Positions 40,241 to 51,657 of a stretch of 64,000 bases of DNA are shown here, piece after piece. A program made the position numbers and the translations under genes. Under the pieces are notes generated by a model. The model ran no database searches and was not told the origin of the DNA. It saw nothing but the letters and a program-made list of their open reading frames with translations. This stretch comes from Symsagittifera roscoffensis (Eukaryota; Xenacoelomorpha; Acoela; Convolutidae), in contig NC_087068.1 of assembly GCF_963678635.1 (NCBI RefSeq), forward strand, positions 13,769,872 through 13,833,871, read 5' to 3'. Within the stretch, counting starts at the first letter, position 1; the number at the start of each line of letters is the position of its first letter.

Positions 40241-40241
40241 A

Positions 40242-40456
40242 GGTCCTTTTACAGTTCCCCCCTTTCAATTTCAATTTTGAAAAGCTTAGTTAACATTTTA
40301 ATAATGCAATAAAATTTGGCGTGGTAACAAATTGATAAACCTGAACAGATTTGTTCTTCGTACTTCACAGCGTAACATCACGCATTTAGCCGTAATAACA
40401 CGTAAAACAAACATAAAACAACCAACGTATTTTGAACGGGAGGAGATGGAAACTGG
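40242..40456. mobile_element. Merlin-related MITE, diverged right end
   Basis: It starts GGTCCTTTTACAGTTCCCCC directly after the preceding copy. It carries the shared interior (TTTGGCGTGGT, CAGCGTAACATCACGCATTT, CGTAATAACACGTAAAAC) and ends near GATGGAAACTGG. Confidence 0.7.
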
Positions 40457-40614
40457 TAATTTTCAAAAAATTTTATCCAAATTTTTCCTTTTTTTCCTAT
40501 ATAACGATTTTTTCATTAAATTTTTAATGCCAAGGAAGTGCTAAATTTAGCATTTTTTTGTAACTTTACTCAATCGGTTTATTGGCACGGAATTAGAGTA
40601 AAATCTGAACTTTT

Positions 40615-40700
40615 AACACACAGTTTTGCGTGGTTATGTCATGGCTCCGTATCACATCTGGTTGCAGACACAATTCTTGAACATGGACTATGAGACGAGG
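40615..40700 (-). pseudogene. Decayed copy of the C-type lectin last exon
   Basis: On the minus strand the segment reading MFKNCVCNQM, then YGAMT, matches MFKKCVCNEMGRGAMT of the lectin gene's exon 2 (41.1 kb), with similar nucleotides over about 75 bp. It has at least two stops (one after CNQM, one after GAMT). No other lectin exon is seen beside it. It implies an earlier tandem duplication of the lectin gene. Confidence 0.65.
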
Positions 40701-40841
40701 TTAAGCCAGGGGTTTTTCGATGTTAAGTAACGAGAGAACAAATAAATTTTTCATGGCCTAATTAGTCCGCATCATGCCAATTTTTGTAAAATTGTTATAT
40801 AGAATCGGATAATGAACAAAAATTCACCTATAAAATTTTGC

Positions 40842-41002
40842 GGCTCTTTTCCAGTTCCCCCCACCCCCCTTTTAAATTCAATTTTGAAAAGTTTAATTAA
40901 CCTTGTCATAATTCGATTGAATTTAAAAGCGTTTAGCAATAATCAAACGTAAAACAACTACAAAAACAGAAAATTTGAAAGAAGGGAGAGTGGAAAAAAC
41001 CT
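40842..41002. mobile_element. Short Merlin-related MITE (about 161 bp)
   Basis: Left end GGCTCTTTTCCAGTTCCCCC, right end AGAGTGGAAAAAACC. The interior is shortened and diverged (TTGTCATAATTCGATTG, AATCAAACGTAAAACAAC). It lies just downstream of the lectin gene. No target duplication is visible. Confidence 0.65.
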
Positions 41003-41049
41003 CTCATATGCATATTAAAAAATGCTTGCGTTTCTTCTGCGAACATTGA

Positions 41050-41055
41050 TTTATT
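41050..41055 (-). terminator. Candidate polyadenylation signal of the lectin gene
   Basis: AATAAA on the minus strand (TTTATT as written), 41 bp after the TAA of the lectin gene. Confidence 0.6.
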
Positions 41056-41095
41056 TACATGCTTGGTTACAAAAGAAAAGGTTTCATCTTATTTG

Positions 41096-41408
41096 TTATT
41101 GCAGGAACGAAACACATACAATGGACAATTTCAGCTGATTGCATGGACATGTCATGGCCCCGCGTCCCATCTCGTTGCAAACACACTTCTTGAACATCGA
41201 CTGTTTAGGTTCCCCTTTAGCCCACAGTTGTTTGTTCATCACCGCGGTTGGCTTGCGAATCGAAGTATTATATGTGTTTTCTTTGCTGCTGTATTTGAAC
41301 CCTAAGAAGTACGTCTTACTCCATCGTTCTATCTCCCCTCGCAGCGCGATGAACAGTCGAATGGCCTCTTCTAGGGTCCCTGGCTCTGGAATATAGCCAT
41401 TAGAATGG
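41096..41408 (-). CDS. Lectin-like gene, exon 2
   Basis: Acceptor TTGCTTCTTTTTAG (minus strand), 313 nt ending in TAA at 41096-41098. It encodes HSNGYIPEPGTLEEAIRLF through the C-terminal SIVCVSFLQ. There are no internal stops. Confidence 0.82.
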
Positions 41409-42382
41409 CTAAAAAGAAGCAACTTTTGTTTCATCATAAGTTGTTTTTTTCCCACTTTCACCTGTATTTTTATTTCATTGTTTTTTACTTGCTATCATGG
41501 CTAAATTTGTGATGATAAAATATGCAGTTTGATGAAAATATCTGTTCACTATAGATTGTTGAAACGAGCCCATTTTTACTTTTACTATACCTCCGCCTGT
41601 TTTTTTTTTTTGCTAAATGAAACTAGCATTGCCCGATTATTTTACAAATTGGGGCTCTTTTCCAGTTTCCCCCACCCTTCAAATTTAATTTTAAAAAGCT
41701 TATTTAACGTTGTCATAATGCAATGAAATTTGGCGTGGTGAACAAATCGACAACTGTGAACAGATTTGTTCTTCATACTTTACAGCATAACATCACGCAT
41801 TTAGCCGTAATAACACGTAAAACAAACATAAACCTCAGTATTTTGAAGGGGGGACTGGAAAAGAGCCGTTTTTTTCCACTTTCACCTGTATTTTCCTTTC
41901 ATTGTTTTTTACTTGTTATCATGGCTAAATTTGCGATAAAATATGCAGTATGATGAGAATATCTGTTCACTATGGATTCTTTGCTCAATTGCGGGGAAGT
42001 TGAGACGAGCATATTTTTGTTTTTCCCATACCTCCGCCTGTTTTTTTTTTGCTAAATGAAACTAGCATTGCCCGATTATTTTACAAATTGGAATGGATGA
42101 TAATTTTTTCTAACAAAAATATAACAAATATGTACATCATACATTTGTGGACAAATTTGAACGCTTCTTAATCAGAAATTGAAACCTTTTACAGAAACTT
42201 TGGGCTTCTTTGAAACTAGTGAACAGTTCGCTCTTTGTCATCACACATATGGTCTCGTTGTTTCTACCATCTTTATGTTCGTGTGTAGTGTATCCTGGAG
42301 GGCATTTTTTCTGGACACTCAGACAAGCTGCAACCATTATCAGCAGATAGGCAAACTGAACGTAGATGTTGAAATATTTCAT
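41096..42382 (-). CDS. Secreted C-type lectin-like domain protein (2 exons)
   Basis: Join of 42186-42382 and 41096-41408 on the minus strand: 510 nt, 169 residues, stop included in the second exon. A hydrophobic signal peptide (FAYLLIMVAACLSVQ) is followed by one C-type lectin-like domain. It begins CPPGY, has the helix FTSFKEAQSFC, then YFLGFKYSS, LWAKGEP and the closing Cys pairs ending LSIVCV. Six or more Cys fit the fold's disulphides. The sugar-binding EPN/QPD and WND motifs are not clear (GEP is followed by Lys), so calcium-dependent sugar binding is doubtful. Intron phase 2 joins an AG to C (Ser) within SFC-K-S-HSNG. Such small proteins often act in innate recognition or in adhesion; the role here is unknown. 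Confidence 0.82.
41446..42093. repeat. Direct repeats of about 205 bp flanking a MITE inside the lectin intron
   Basis: 41446-41650 and 41866-42093 are clearly homologous: CCACTTTCACCTGTATTTT, TATCATGGCTAAATTTG, ATATCTGTTCACTAT, ATACCTCCGCCTG, and ACTAGCATTGCCCGATTA in both. The MITE at 41653-41867 lies between them. The second copy has a small extra segment (TTGCTCAATTGCGGGGAAG). This is a tandem duplication of intron DNA. Confidence 0.85.
41653..41867. mobile_element. 215-bp Merlin-related MITE in the lectin intron
   Basis: Ends GGCTCTTTTCCAGTTTCCCC and GGGGGGACTGGAAAAGAGCC; the interior is nearly identical to the 39.9-kb copy. No 8-bp duplication is evident, perhaps because of the surrounding duplication. 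Confidence 0.85.
42186..42382 (-). CDS. Lectin-like gene, exon 1 (signal peptide)
   Basis: ATG at 42380-42382, 197 nt, donor AAAAG|GTTTCA (a weak match after GT), phase 2. It encodes MKYFNIYVQFAYLLIMVAAC and the first two Cys of the lectin domain. The start is the only ATG before the hydrophobic segment. Confidence 0.8.
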
Positions 42383-42422
42383 GATTCTTTAATCTTTTTT
42401 AAATCTATAATGCTTATTATTG

Positions 42423-42429
42423 TTTTATA
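42423..42429 (-). promoter_or_regulatory. TATA-box candidate for the lectin gene
   Basis: TATAAAA on the minus strand lies 41 bp before the ATG, which would leave a leader of roughly 10 bases if transcription starts about 30 bp downstream. AT-rich context makes chance occurrence likely. Confidence 0.3.
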
Positions 42430-42681
42430 CTTTGTTTTGATTTTGCTGAATGTTGATTTTTTTGTGGAATTTTGAACGTATTTTTAACCATCTCTACGTT
42501 GTTATTCTGCAGTATTTTCATGCTAAAATTTACCGCATTTATAATAAATCATGTTTGATATAATTTGCAACTTTGGGATCGAGAAATTCATTTGTTTTGG
42601 CGGGAAGCATGGTGTTGGCAAAGCATGCTAAATTTCAAGTTCCTGACCTAATTTAAATCGGTTCTGAAATACTGGCTTTTC

Positions 42682-43853
42682 ATTCCGACTTTCGAACAAA
42701 TTACGGAATTTATAAATGCTCATTTATTTTTTTAGACCAAGTTTTTTAATATATTTTTTCTCGGGGATCGATCTCTTAATCTTCGGGTTAACAGAAGGGC
42801 CGTGGGCTCTTTTCCAGTCCCCCCTTTGGTTTTTTCTGAAATTCAATATAGACAAGTCTAGTTAAACGGACTTTTCAAGTTAAGAACTGCATCAAAACGT
42901 TTCAGCGTGAACAGGTGAAGAACAAATTTTTAAAACATTTCCTTTCATGCAAAATGCCATGTGAACATTTTTTGAACAGCTTTATTTTGTAATTTGACTA
43001 GGGATGTTGGAAAATCGAAAAGAGTCGGGTTGCGCTCTCCACTAAACTTACTCGTACTTACTGTCGTTCTGAAACGATTCTACCTTGAGTACTTGTTATA
43101 TACTTTTATACTTTGATGCTTTAAGTGTAACGTGCTCAAATTGACGCGTTGAGAATTATCACGCGCCACAATTGTTCTAAATTGAATTGAAGCAAGCTAA
43201 TTGGTCTTATTATTTCCTTACACGGCTCAAATTTTAACACTTAAAGTTTGATTTTATCAGCCTTTTAGTTTGTCATTAAACAAAAATTATTTGAGACCCT
43301 TTAATGGGATATCGGAATATTCAGGGCTCTGCCGTGATACGAGCAGTCTTGTTGTTCCAACTTTCGAAGAAAACGGAAAATTTATGCATGGTGTGGTTTT
43401 TTCCGACTTTCGAAGAAATAATGGGTTATATATCCTCGAGGAGGTGTTTTTTTTTAATCAGACCAATTCTCAAAAAGATTTTTTTTCTCTCGGTTGATAG
43501 ATTCGGGTTCCTTCTTGCACCCAGTTGGAGCGCATTCACCACTGGACTATCTGGCTTAAAGTTTGCTGTGAAACACTCACAAATTGACTAAAGTGACTTT
43601 GTCGCCGCTGTGATACTTTGATGCTGAAAGCTTACTGCGCTTTATATATGCTTTGAGAATTATCCCGCAGCACAAAGTCGCTCTGAATGCAATTAAACCA
43701 GGCTAATTTTTCTTATTAATTCCATTCAAAATTTTAATTTTTAGCTTAAAATTCATAGTTTGTCAATATTTTTTTATCAAACACAATTCGAGACCAGTTT
43801 ATGAAAAGTTGGAAAACTCAGGGCGTTGCCCTGATTTGAGCAGTCTTGTTCTT
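42682..43853 (+). repeat. Two diverged head-to-tail relatives of the 0.53-kb satellite
   Basis: The first (about 42682-43353) starts TTCCGACTTTCGAACAAATT and ends CAGGGCTCTGCCGTGATACG then AGCAGTCTTGTT. The second (43354-43853) starts GTTCCAACTTTCGAAG and ends CAGGGCGTTGCCCTGATTTG then AGCAGTCTTGTT. They share start and end signatures with the array at 54-64 kb, while the interiors are highly diverged. The MITE at 42805-43030 lies inside the first. Confidence 0.65.
42805..43030. mobile_element. Degenerate Merlin-related MITE
   Basis: It begins GGGCTCTTTTCCAGTCCCCC and ends near GGAAAATCGAAAAGAGTCGG, an imperfect complement. The interior (CAGCGTGAACAGGTGAAGAAC) has drifted from the 40-kb copies. 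Confidence 0.6.
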
Positions 43854-46800
43854 TTTATAATCCCCCAGCCCTCTAACAAAAACATCAGTTTCCTTGCCCT
43901 TTTGTTTTTTTCTGAAACTTCATTTAACTGCAATAAGCTCTCCTCCACCTACTCCGTTCACATTTAACTTTTTCTTTTGATTTTTTATGAGTTATGAGCA
44001 TATACTACTGGACATAATTAAACAAAATTTTACTTTTTTACTTTGAAAAAAGCTTAGTTTAGTAGTAGTAGTATTAATAGTAGTAGTAGTAATAGTAGTA
44101 GTAGTAGTAAAAGGCTGCAGTTATTCAAATGAGAGTTACAATTTCATGAACAAGTAAAAAACAGAACAAAAAGACAGTGACATTAGAAAAACAAATTCCC
44201 AGATTTTTACTAAATATTTACTAAATTGGTTTAGCAAATATATGAGCAGCATCGGCACTTCAAGGACCAGAGACAAGTTTTGTGCAGGTTGTATATAATT
44301 CTGGAGTACTCCTGTAGCGAGGTTAAAATTAAACGCTTGAAGTTTGATGGCGGGTCCCTTATGTTGATGTTGAATAAGATCGTTATCACAATCAATAACT
44401 CTGAAGAAAAAAGACAATTTGGTCATCTGCTTATGCACAAACCGATGCTTCAGTCAAAAAGTTTGGGTGCTCCGAAGATTCCTCTCCGATGTTTTAAGGC
44501 AGAATTAATCATCAAACTGAGTGCAATGGAAGCCTAATACGATGGTAATGAAGACGGATATTTATCTCGATGAGTTGGTAAGAAATTGGCTGCAGAAATT
44601 GTCTAAGAGAGTATAATAAGGTAACCATCCACAAAGAAAAATTTAAACAACATTAATTCAGATTGGTACCAACATTTTTACCTCGAGTGACAGCAATTGA
44701 TCAATATTACCCTCTCTGATAAACTCAGTTTTTGGTTTGAAACACTTACCACTTTATTCAGAGTCCCAAAATGCCAGTTTTTCCATATGGGATACGTTCT
44801 TGTAACGCTATAAAAAAAAGACGTAACAGCTGAGGAAATTCGTCACAATATATTTTCTTTTTCAAATTGTTTTATATTGTGTGATCAACTTTGTTTACTT
44901 CGCTTACTGAAAAAAGTGTTCACTCCTATAAAAATTTATTACAAATTGTGAACTTTATTACAACATGCATCTGCGCTTGGTTTTAACAAGCAAACAAACG
45001 GAAAAGAAAGTAAAAACTAAGCATGGCAAGAAAAATTGTTCAAATATGCGTGTTTTTCACAAGTGCTTATATCAGACAAGTGACAGTTGATATTGCATAA
45101 GAAAATATGTGCTTGGTGTCACGATTTGTGTCACAAAATTTCTCGATACAAATACATCTGTTGGTTATACTCTACAAAAACCTGACTGTGGGATTAATTT
45201 TGTCCACGAGTGTTTTAGACAAGCAATAACTATACACTTCATCGAGAAATTTATAGATACAAAATGCCGATGTGTGAAATTTTTTTCTTGCCAACGCGTA
45301 GTTCCTTTTTTCTGTGCCGTTTATTTGATTGCTCAAATAAAGCACAGACACATATGGCACATTAGAGTTTTTTTCATTGACCAGGTGTGTTTTATTGAAA
45401 ATATGCAATATTGTTTCGAATTTTGCAATATTGTTTCAAAAATTGCACTAGTGTTCCACATATTTATGGAAACATTTTATTCAAAAATGAAAATCAAATG
45501 AGGGGGAAATGAGGGCGATAAGTTTTGCAAAAATTGTCAATCTTTCTATTTTCTTCTACCAAATTTTGAATCAAAATTAGTTCTAGACACTGTACGCGAA
45601 ACTCAGATCAACCAAAATTTTTTTGATATGAGCAGTATTGTTTTTATTTCTTCCAGTGTGAAAAAAATGAGGTTGGCATGAGAAGTAGAAAAAAACTCTC
45701 AAAATTAGGTGTATTTTTAATTTATTGAGAATTGGCGTGAGACGTAAAGAGCCCTCGATTTTAAATATATTTTAATTGTAACACAAATTTAAAGATAGAA
45801 AATTTGTTCGTTGATAGACATCGTTGTTCTGCTATCTCAATTAATTGCTAATTGGAATTTTTTAATCCCATCCCCATTGGAAAATTTATTCATGAAAATC
45901 ATACTATTTACTATGCATTACGAGGCCAAACTGTGTATTTTATGATTAATATAACTCTCTTTGATCTTTTTTTGTTTTTGGGTTCTTATAAGCGTGCCGA
46001 CAAAATTTTAACATATTCAAAGATTTGTGTCTGAAATTTCAGAGCCTACAGAACTTTTTGCCTCGCCAGTGTACAATTGGCTTCGTATTATGAGTGAAGA
46101 CATTATTAATATGACTTTTGGAACAAAATTTCCTCAGAATCAAATTGTTTGCCGTAAAAAATTTCAATGTCTTTTGAATAGATTATTATAAATTTTTTAT
46201 TACCTGATTTTCAAGTATATTAGTTTGTTTTTAAAGCCTGTAGCTGACAACTAAAAGACAATTGATTGAGTACTTTGAGGCTAAGTTGACTCCAAACTGA
46301 GTTTTTGACAAGTTGCCATTCGTTGAAGTTACAAAGAGGTTAACGTGTATGCAAAATAGTCGTACAGTTACCTGATGTGAAATCACTGTTTGCTTGAGTT
46401 CTGCTTGTTATCGACAAAGTTACTGACAATACCTGAAGCATTTTGTTGAAAACCTAGAAAGATTGCGTGCAAAACTTTTGAATGGTTCTGACAAAAAGTT
46501 GGTCAAATACACTCGCTACCGAAATTGTAGATAGTCTTAGTTGTTTGTAAATCCGAGATTTGATTTAAAAAATTGTAATTGTCAAAATAAATAAAGCTAC
46601 TAACCGGGGTCGACTGAAACAGTTAATTATACAATTTTCGAATATGAAACAAGAATACAAGAATAATCAATTGACGTGCAAGCAGCACAGATCGAACTGA
46701 CCACACTGATTGAGGTAAAAAACAATAAAATTTTGTCAAAATTCTAATGTTTATTGGTTTTCTAGAATCTGCATGTGGCTTGGGAAAACAATGCATTGGT

Positions 46801-48436
46801 AATTCTTAGCAAAATGAATTTTAAACTGTATAAAAATTCAAAATGGAAGTCAGCTTCTCATCCAATTTCTATGATTTGTTATGTATTTTAGTTTTTTAGT
46901 CATCCAGCCCGGAGGCCTAACCCGTAGGTTATTTATTTAAGTTGACAGGTGCGCTTGTAACCAGCGCTCATTCATGAATGAAATTGTTACAAGTGGTCAC
47001 CTTGCACAAATGAGGCGAACGTGCAATTTAAACTCCGCATTATAAGCTTGCTGTGCACGATGACTAGCAGAGCACAATGACACTGAAAAATAAGTTTTCT
47101 TTACAATGATATTTTGTTTTGATTTTTTGAAGTTGCTATCACGGCCAGTAGGGCTCTAATGACATACCACACTTGAAACTTTCCTAGAGCTAGACAAAAA
47201 AATTTGTTAAAATTAAAAGAAATAGCTTGAAATTATATGACTGATGTTTTTTGTATGAATTTCGTTTATTAGCATTGTTTTGGTTGTGTCTGTTACTAAA
47301 CGCTCGTGACAAAAGCTTTTTTCTCTAACTCTGAGTCTTTGATATTTCAACAGTCTTGCCCAAAAGGTGCACTGGACCTGTTTGAATTTGGATATTTTGC
47401 TTAAAGAATTTAATAATCAAACTAGAAATACTGGCTAGAAGTTTCAAGGGCAAAATTTTTTAATTCTAAAATTTGAAACAATCGTTCACACTCTCGCATC
47501 AATAAAAATAGATAATAAAGAATCAAAAGCTGTTTTTAAAAATTATGTTTTTGCATTTTATGAGTTTATGAGTTTTGCATTTTTGAGTTTTGCATTTTTA
47601 TGTACACAGGACTACGTTTTGCGCATAAAAATTAGACTATCTACGCAAGATAAATTGTTTTTGGAATAGGTTCGTTTGATTGCAGCAAAAACTTATAAAA
47701 AATGAGCAAGTTGAGATAGAAAAAAAAATTGTACGATTTAAGCGTGTTTGTTATCTTAAATTGGGATCGACTAATTCAGATCAGATTAAAAAGTGGCAAC
47801 CAAAAACAACACAGCTCAAGCCATTCAAATAATTTGTTTCAAAATTCAGTTTTTTGATGTTTTGGTTTTCATCAGTTTTTTCTGACTTCAATTTTCAACT
47901 TGTTTTCTTTTTTATACCGCGTCAGTAAAATTTTCAACAAAGAGTTTCAATGGGTTCGAGTTTTTCTGCAATGATTTACTTGTTGGTCAAAGTGCAAACT
48001 TATGGAAAAGAAGAGATCAGTTCTATTAGCACTTTTTTCCCATAGAGACTGCTAATGACAAATACCCGTTTTATAGAAATGTCAGAATTTTTTTGCTTTT
48101 TGATGCCACTTTGTTTCCGATGATGTGATTTAATTTTCATGATACTTTTTTGATCAATTTGAATAAAAATGGCTGACTAATTAGCCGCAAGGCTGATTCA
48201 ATCTGCGCTAAGCGCTATTTTTTCCAATTGTTTTTAGCATTGGTGATTTTTAAGTCAGATCGTTGTTTTTATGTGCCTAAAAAGATGAATGTTTTTTTTT
48301 TCTGTTTTTTTTTTCTAAATGCTACCCCATGCATATGGAGCTTTCTCCACGTGTAGAGGTAGTATTGCACGCAAGATGTTTTTATAATTTTGTGTCGGGC
48401 ATTGTAATAAAATAAGCAAATGGCTTTTGCCTCATT
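43854..48436. other. AT-rich DNA, no gene recognised
   Basis: A (AGT)n microsatellite lies at 44061-44110. Overlapping open frames on both strands near 45110-45500 (130 codons plus; 78 codons minus) have ordinary amino-acid composition but no motif I know. One may be a remnant of a mobile-element protein. Other short frames look accidental. Confidence 0.4.
44061..44110. repeat. (AGT)n microsatellite
   Basis: AGT/TAG trinucleotide repeat with two interruptions (ATT, AAT). Confidence 0.95.
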
Positions 48437-48880
48437 GTTCCGATTTTGAGTAAAGTGAGGAAATTTTTGTGCTCCGGGTGTTTTTTTTTATTGAGACAAA
48501 TCTCGATGTTATAACTAAACAATTTTGACAAAGTTTTCTTGGTTGTCCAAAAACTATTGTTGTCTAGAGCTACAATTTAAGAATCTCCTTCACCTGAGAC
48601 TATTTTTTGTATAGTTATGCGGGTTTAAATATCACCAAGTTGGTCATTTTGTGATAAATAACGCGCTATATATTTCATGCTTTTAACGCCTAAGCGGAGA
48701 TGTAATCCGTCTTAAAACTTGTCCCAATTTGAATTAATACATGCGATAAGATTGAGTTAAGACTTTATAGTAAGTGAGTTATAACACTTTGTACTGTACA
48801 TAACGCGTGGGAGTATGGTTTAAAAATAAACTGCAAAAAATGTTTATTTTTTTTTTACTTCTTGTAAAGCAATTACTAAG
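48437..48880 (+). repeat. Diverged single copy of the satellite-related element
   Basis: It starts GTTCCGATTTTGAG with GTGCTCCGGGTG and then shows ACGCCTAAGCGGAGATGTAA and CGTGGGAGTATGG, diverged forms of the satellite landmarks. The 3' hairpin end is not recognisable. Confidence 0.5.
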
Positions 48881-50280
48881 CCATAGACCTTATATATTTC
48901 ATTTTTAAATTATTTACTTTGCAGCATACGCTTTAAAAGTACAAATTATATCGCGCGTTGTTTATCCCGATATGAGGTTTTGTAGTCAAATTATTGTCTC
49001 GAGTTTAAACCACTACAACTATTTATTTAATGATGAAGTAAAACTGCGTCGTTTTTTTTCAAAAATTTAAATCGTTTAAAATAGTGAAAAAATAACAAAA
49101 AATAGGGCAAATTTTGAGAGCTGTTTTCCAAAAAAACCGTCCTCGCGAAAAAAATAAAAGGCAATATGATATAGCTTGCGCCAATTAATGTGTTTTTTTG
49201 ACTTATTAGCCAGCTTGATCTCAATTTGGAATTATTGTATTTTAGACTATTTGCAGTTTACGGTTTGGTAATTACAAAAAAGCTGTTCCTAAAGCGCGCA
49301 TCTTTTGATCCAAATTTTCCCAAAAAAGTGGTTTGAGAAAAAAATGATAGAGAAAAAAGCGAAGAACAATGGATTTGGAGCGTTTATGATTGCTCAGTTG
49401 TTGATTTTTAAAAATGCAAAAAACAGACTGGTATATGTACAAATTGCGCGGTACTGTTGTTGATAAATAACTCTTTTTTTGGACTAATTGAGCGACCTTC
49501 CCCCGTAATGACCAGTTGCAATTGAGCTAATTTGCCATACAAAGAGTTTTTGTGCTATTGTAATTGAGCTATACAAAAAACGTTCTCAAACGCAAGGAAA
49601 TGGTTGTGTTCAAAGCCCGCAATCAACTGGCCGACTGACTTTTAATTTTTTTGAGTGTCGAGAAAACTTTTTGAAAATGAAAAATATCGAAATTTTCTCG
49701 AAACGTTTTTTGCGAGTTTTATTTACGGCCACTACTGCCTCGAAACAGCAAGTAACCAGGGTTGGTGTTCTTACTTTGTATCTGTCTGAACACACAAAAA
49801 TGTTCTCCGTACAAAAATTGTTCGAACTTTGCACGAAAATTGTTCTGCGCAGCATCTTGGGAATGTACGCAATAGCATCCATTTGCATTTAAGACAGAAA
49901 AGTATCCGCATTATAAGCACCAGTTTTTGTGATGTTTTCACTTTGACTGTGTATTGTTTGAGATTTGATTTCGTGAATTTCGGTGCTCCCTGTTCGATGA
50001 AGAATCTGGTTCATGATTTAAACTAGTTTAAAGCGGCTATAAACATGCCTCAAATACATATTGAGCTCTCGATCCCGCCCTCCCCTCCCCCTGCGTGCAT
50101 GGAGAGGAGATTGCTCATTTAATCATTATGTTGGGATATGACTACAAACAGATGACTCTATGATGACTATATGACTCTAAAAGCTCTAATTTCGTATCTC
50201 AATCTCTCATATAGGTTGATGTCATAAATATTCAGCCCCTTTAATCAAATTTGAACAAAAAAATTATTAAACAATGTCTA
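48881..50280. other. AT-rich DNA, no gene recognised
   Basis: Open frames at 49610-49888 (minus) and 49671-49892 (plus) overlap and carry no recognised motif. A C-rich segment lies at 50076-50098. Confidence 0.35.
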
Positions 50281-50475
50281 TCTTGTAAGAACTTACAAGA
50301 TGTTATTATTTCTTACAAGACCTTGCAAGAGCGTACAAGACAAATATTCGCTGGAATAGTTCAGCTTGAGCACATTTTTCTTAAAGATGAGATTCTTGTA
50401 AGATCTTTCAAGATGAACATCTGATGAAAGATCATACAAGATAATAATTTTTGTAGGAAGCTTACAAGGTCTGGC
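50281..50475. repeat. Cluster of TTACAAGA motifs with a palindrome
   Basis: TCTTGTAAGAACTTACAAGA at 50281-50300 is a perfect palindrome. Further ACAAGA/GCAAGA units follow at 10-bp steps (ending 50320, 50330, 50340), and inverted or partial units occur near 50394, 50410 and 50433-50475. It resembles a binding-site cluster or a degenerate minisatellite. Confidence 0.5.
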
Positions 50476-51471
50476 AAGTCAAGCATTCGAATTCTCCTAG
50501 AGATTTTAAAATTTTTCCCCTAAAAAACCAACTGAGCACCATATTCTGTCCCTTTCTTCTGCAAGCAATATTTGTATAAGCAAAACAATTGAGATATTGT
50601 ATTTTCATTATTATCCATTAAAATCAATGCATTAAAGTTCGACAAAGAAACTTTTTTTAATTTTGCGTTATCGAGCTTCAAAACAATACTTGGATAGTAT
50701 TTATCTTAAAATTAATGCACGGTTGGAATGTAAAATTTGAATAATTTTACTGCTGACTTCCAGACTTGAAGTGTTTGAACTCATATGACCTGAAAAAATG
50801 AATAAATTTATCTAAACTCCGACTACTATACTACCTTGTGACAATAAAAAATCAGGACACTGGACCAAGTTTGGTTTAATAAAACCTAGAACTGAAAATG
50901 AAACTTATTTTATACAAAATTGTGATGCCTTTCACAGTTGCGGACTATGAAAAGGCATTCTTGTACACCTTTGCCCATATGTCGAAGCAGGTAAGAAAAT
51001 TGCTATAGAAAATAAGTTCGAATGGGGATTTGATTTTAAATAACGAATTGCATTTGAGTCAAATTCCCGACAAAATTTTTCTTACAGATGTCTTTCTTTG
51101 ATTATTTCTGAAAAATTCAAACGTCTTTTAATCAATAAAAGGATAGATTTTTTTGAAATTGTTGTTTTTAGTTTTTCTTGATATATTTTAAGAAAACTGA
51201 GAATTAAAAAAATTATCTGGAGACTCAATGTTAGCACTGAATGTTGGCAAAGGCTTTTTTTGTATACTTCACGAAAAGGGAAAGAAAAAGCTTCTCTTTC
51301 CTTGATAGTTTTTTCCCCTGACCTTGAGCCACGGCTTTTTTGCAGTTTCCCGCAGTTTTTAAAAATTATTACCAGAATTTGATTTTCATTCTCCAACTTT
51401 CATGAAAGAAAACTTGTTAAATCTATTAATTTGTTCGCACTGATTTACTTAAAATTAATTTTCATACAGCA

Positions 51472-51657
51472 AAATCAACGGGTCTTGTTAACTATTCGTT
51501 ACAAGGTACCCCCATGGTACCTTGTAACGAATATCCCCCGCCCCAAAAAAAAAGAAAGAATTGAATTGTTAAGCGCATACGAGTTTTGTACTTTGTTAAC
51601 CATTTCCCGCCCTATTGCAATAGGGGGGGGGGAGTAGATAACAAGATCCAAATTAAC
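51472..51657. mobile_element. 170-bp MITE containing an 18-bp-arm hairpin
   Basis: The element at 51480-51649 starts GGGTCTTGTTAACTATT and ends ...AGTAGATAACAAGATCC. Near-perfect direct repeats AAATCAAC (51472-51479) and AAATTAAC (51650-51657) flank it. Inside, 51493-51510 and 51516-51533 are perfect complements (TATTCGTTACAAGGTACC) around a CCCAT loop, and CCCTATTGCAATAGGG (51611-51626) is a perfect palindrome. It belongs with the GGATCTT MITE at 7.5 kb. Confidence 0.75.

Noticed and set aside
41063-41396. Plus-strand frames over the lectin exon
   Set aside because: Antisense to the lectin exon, which has homology, splice sites and a poly(A) signal.
51082-51396. 104-codon minus frame
   Set aside because: Lys/Ile/Leu-rich with no motif or exon signals in AT-rich DNA.
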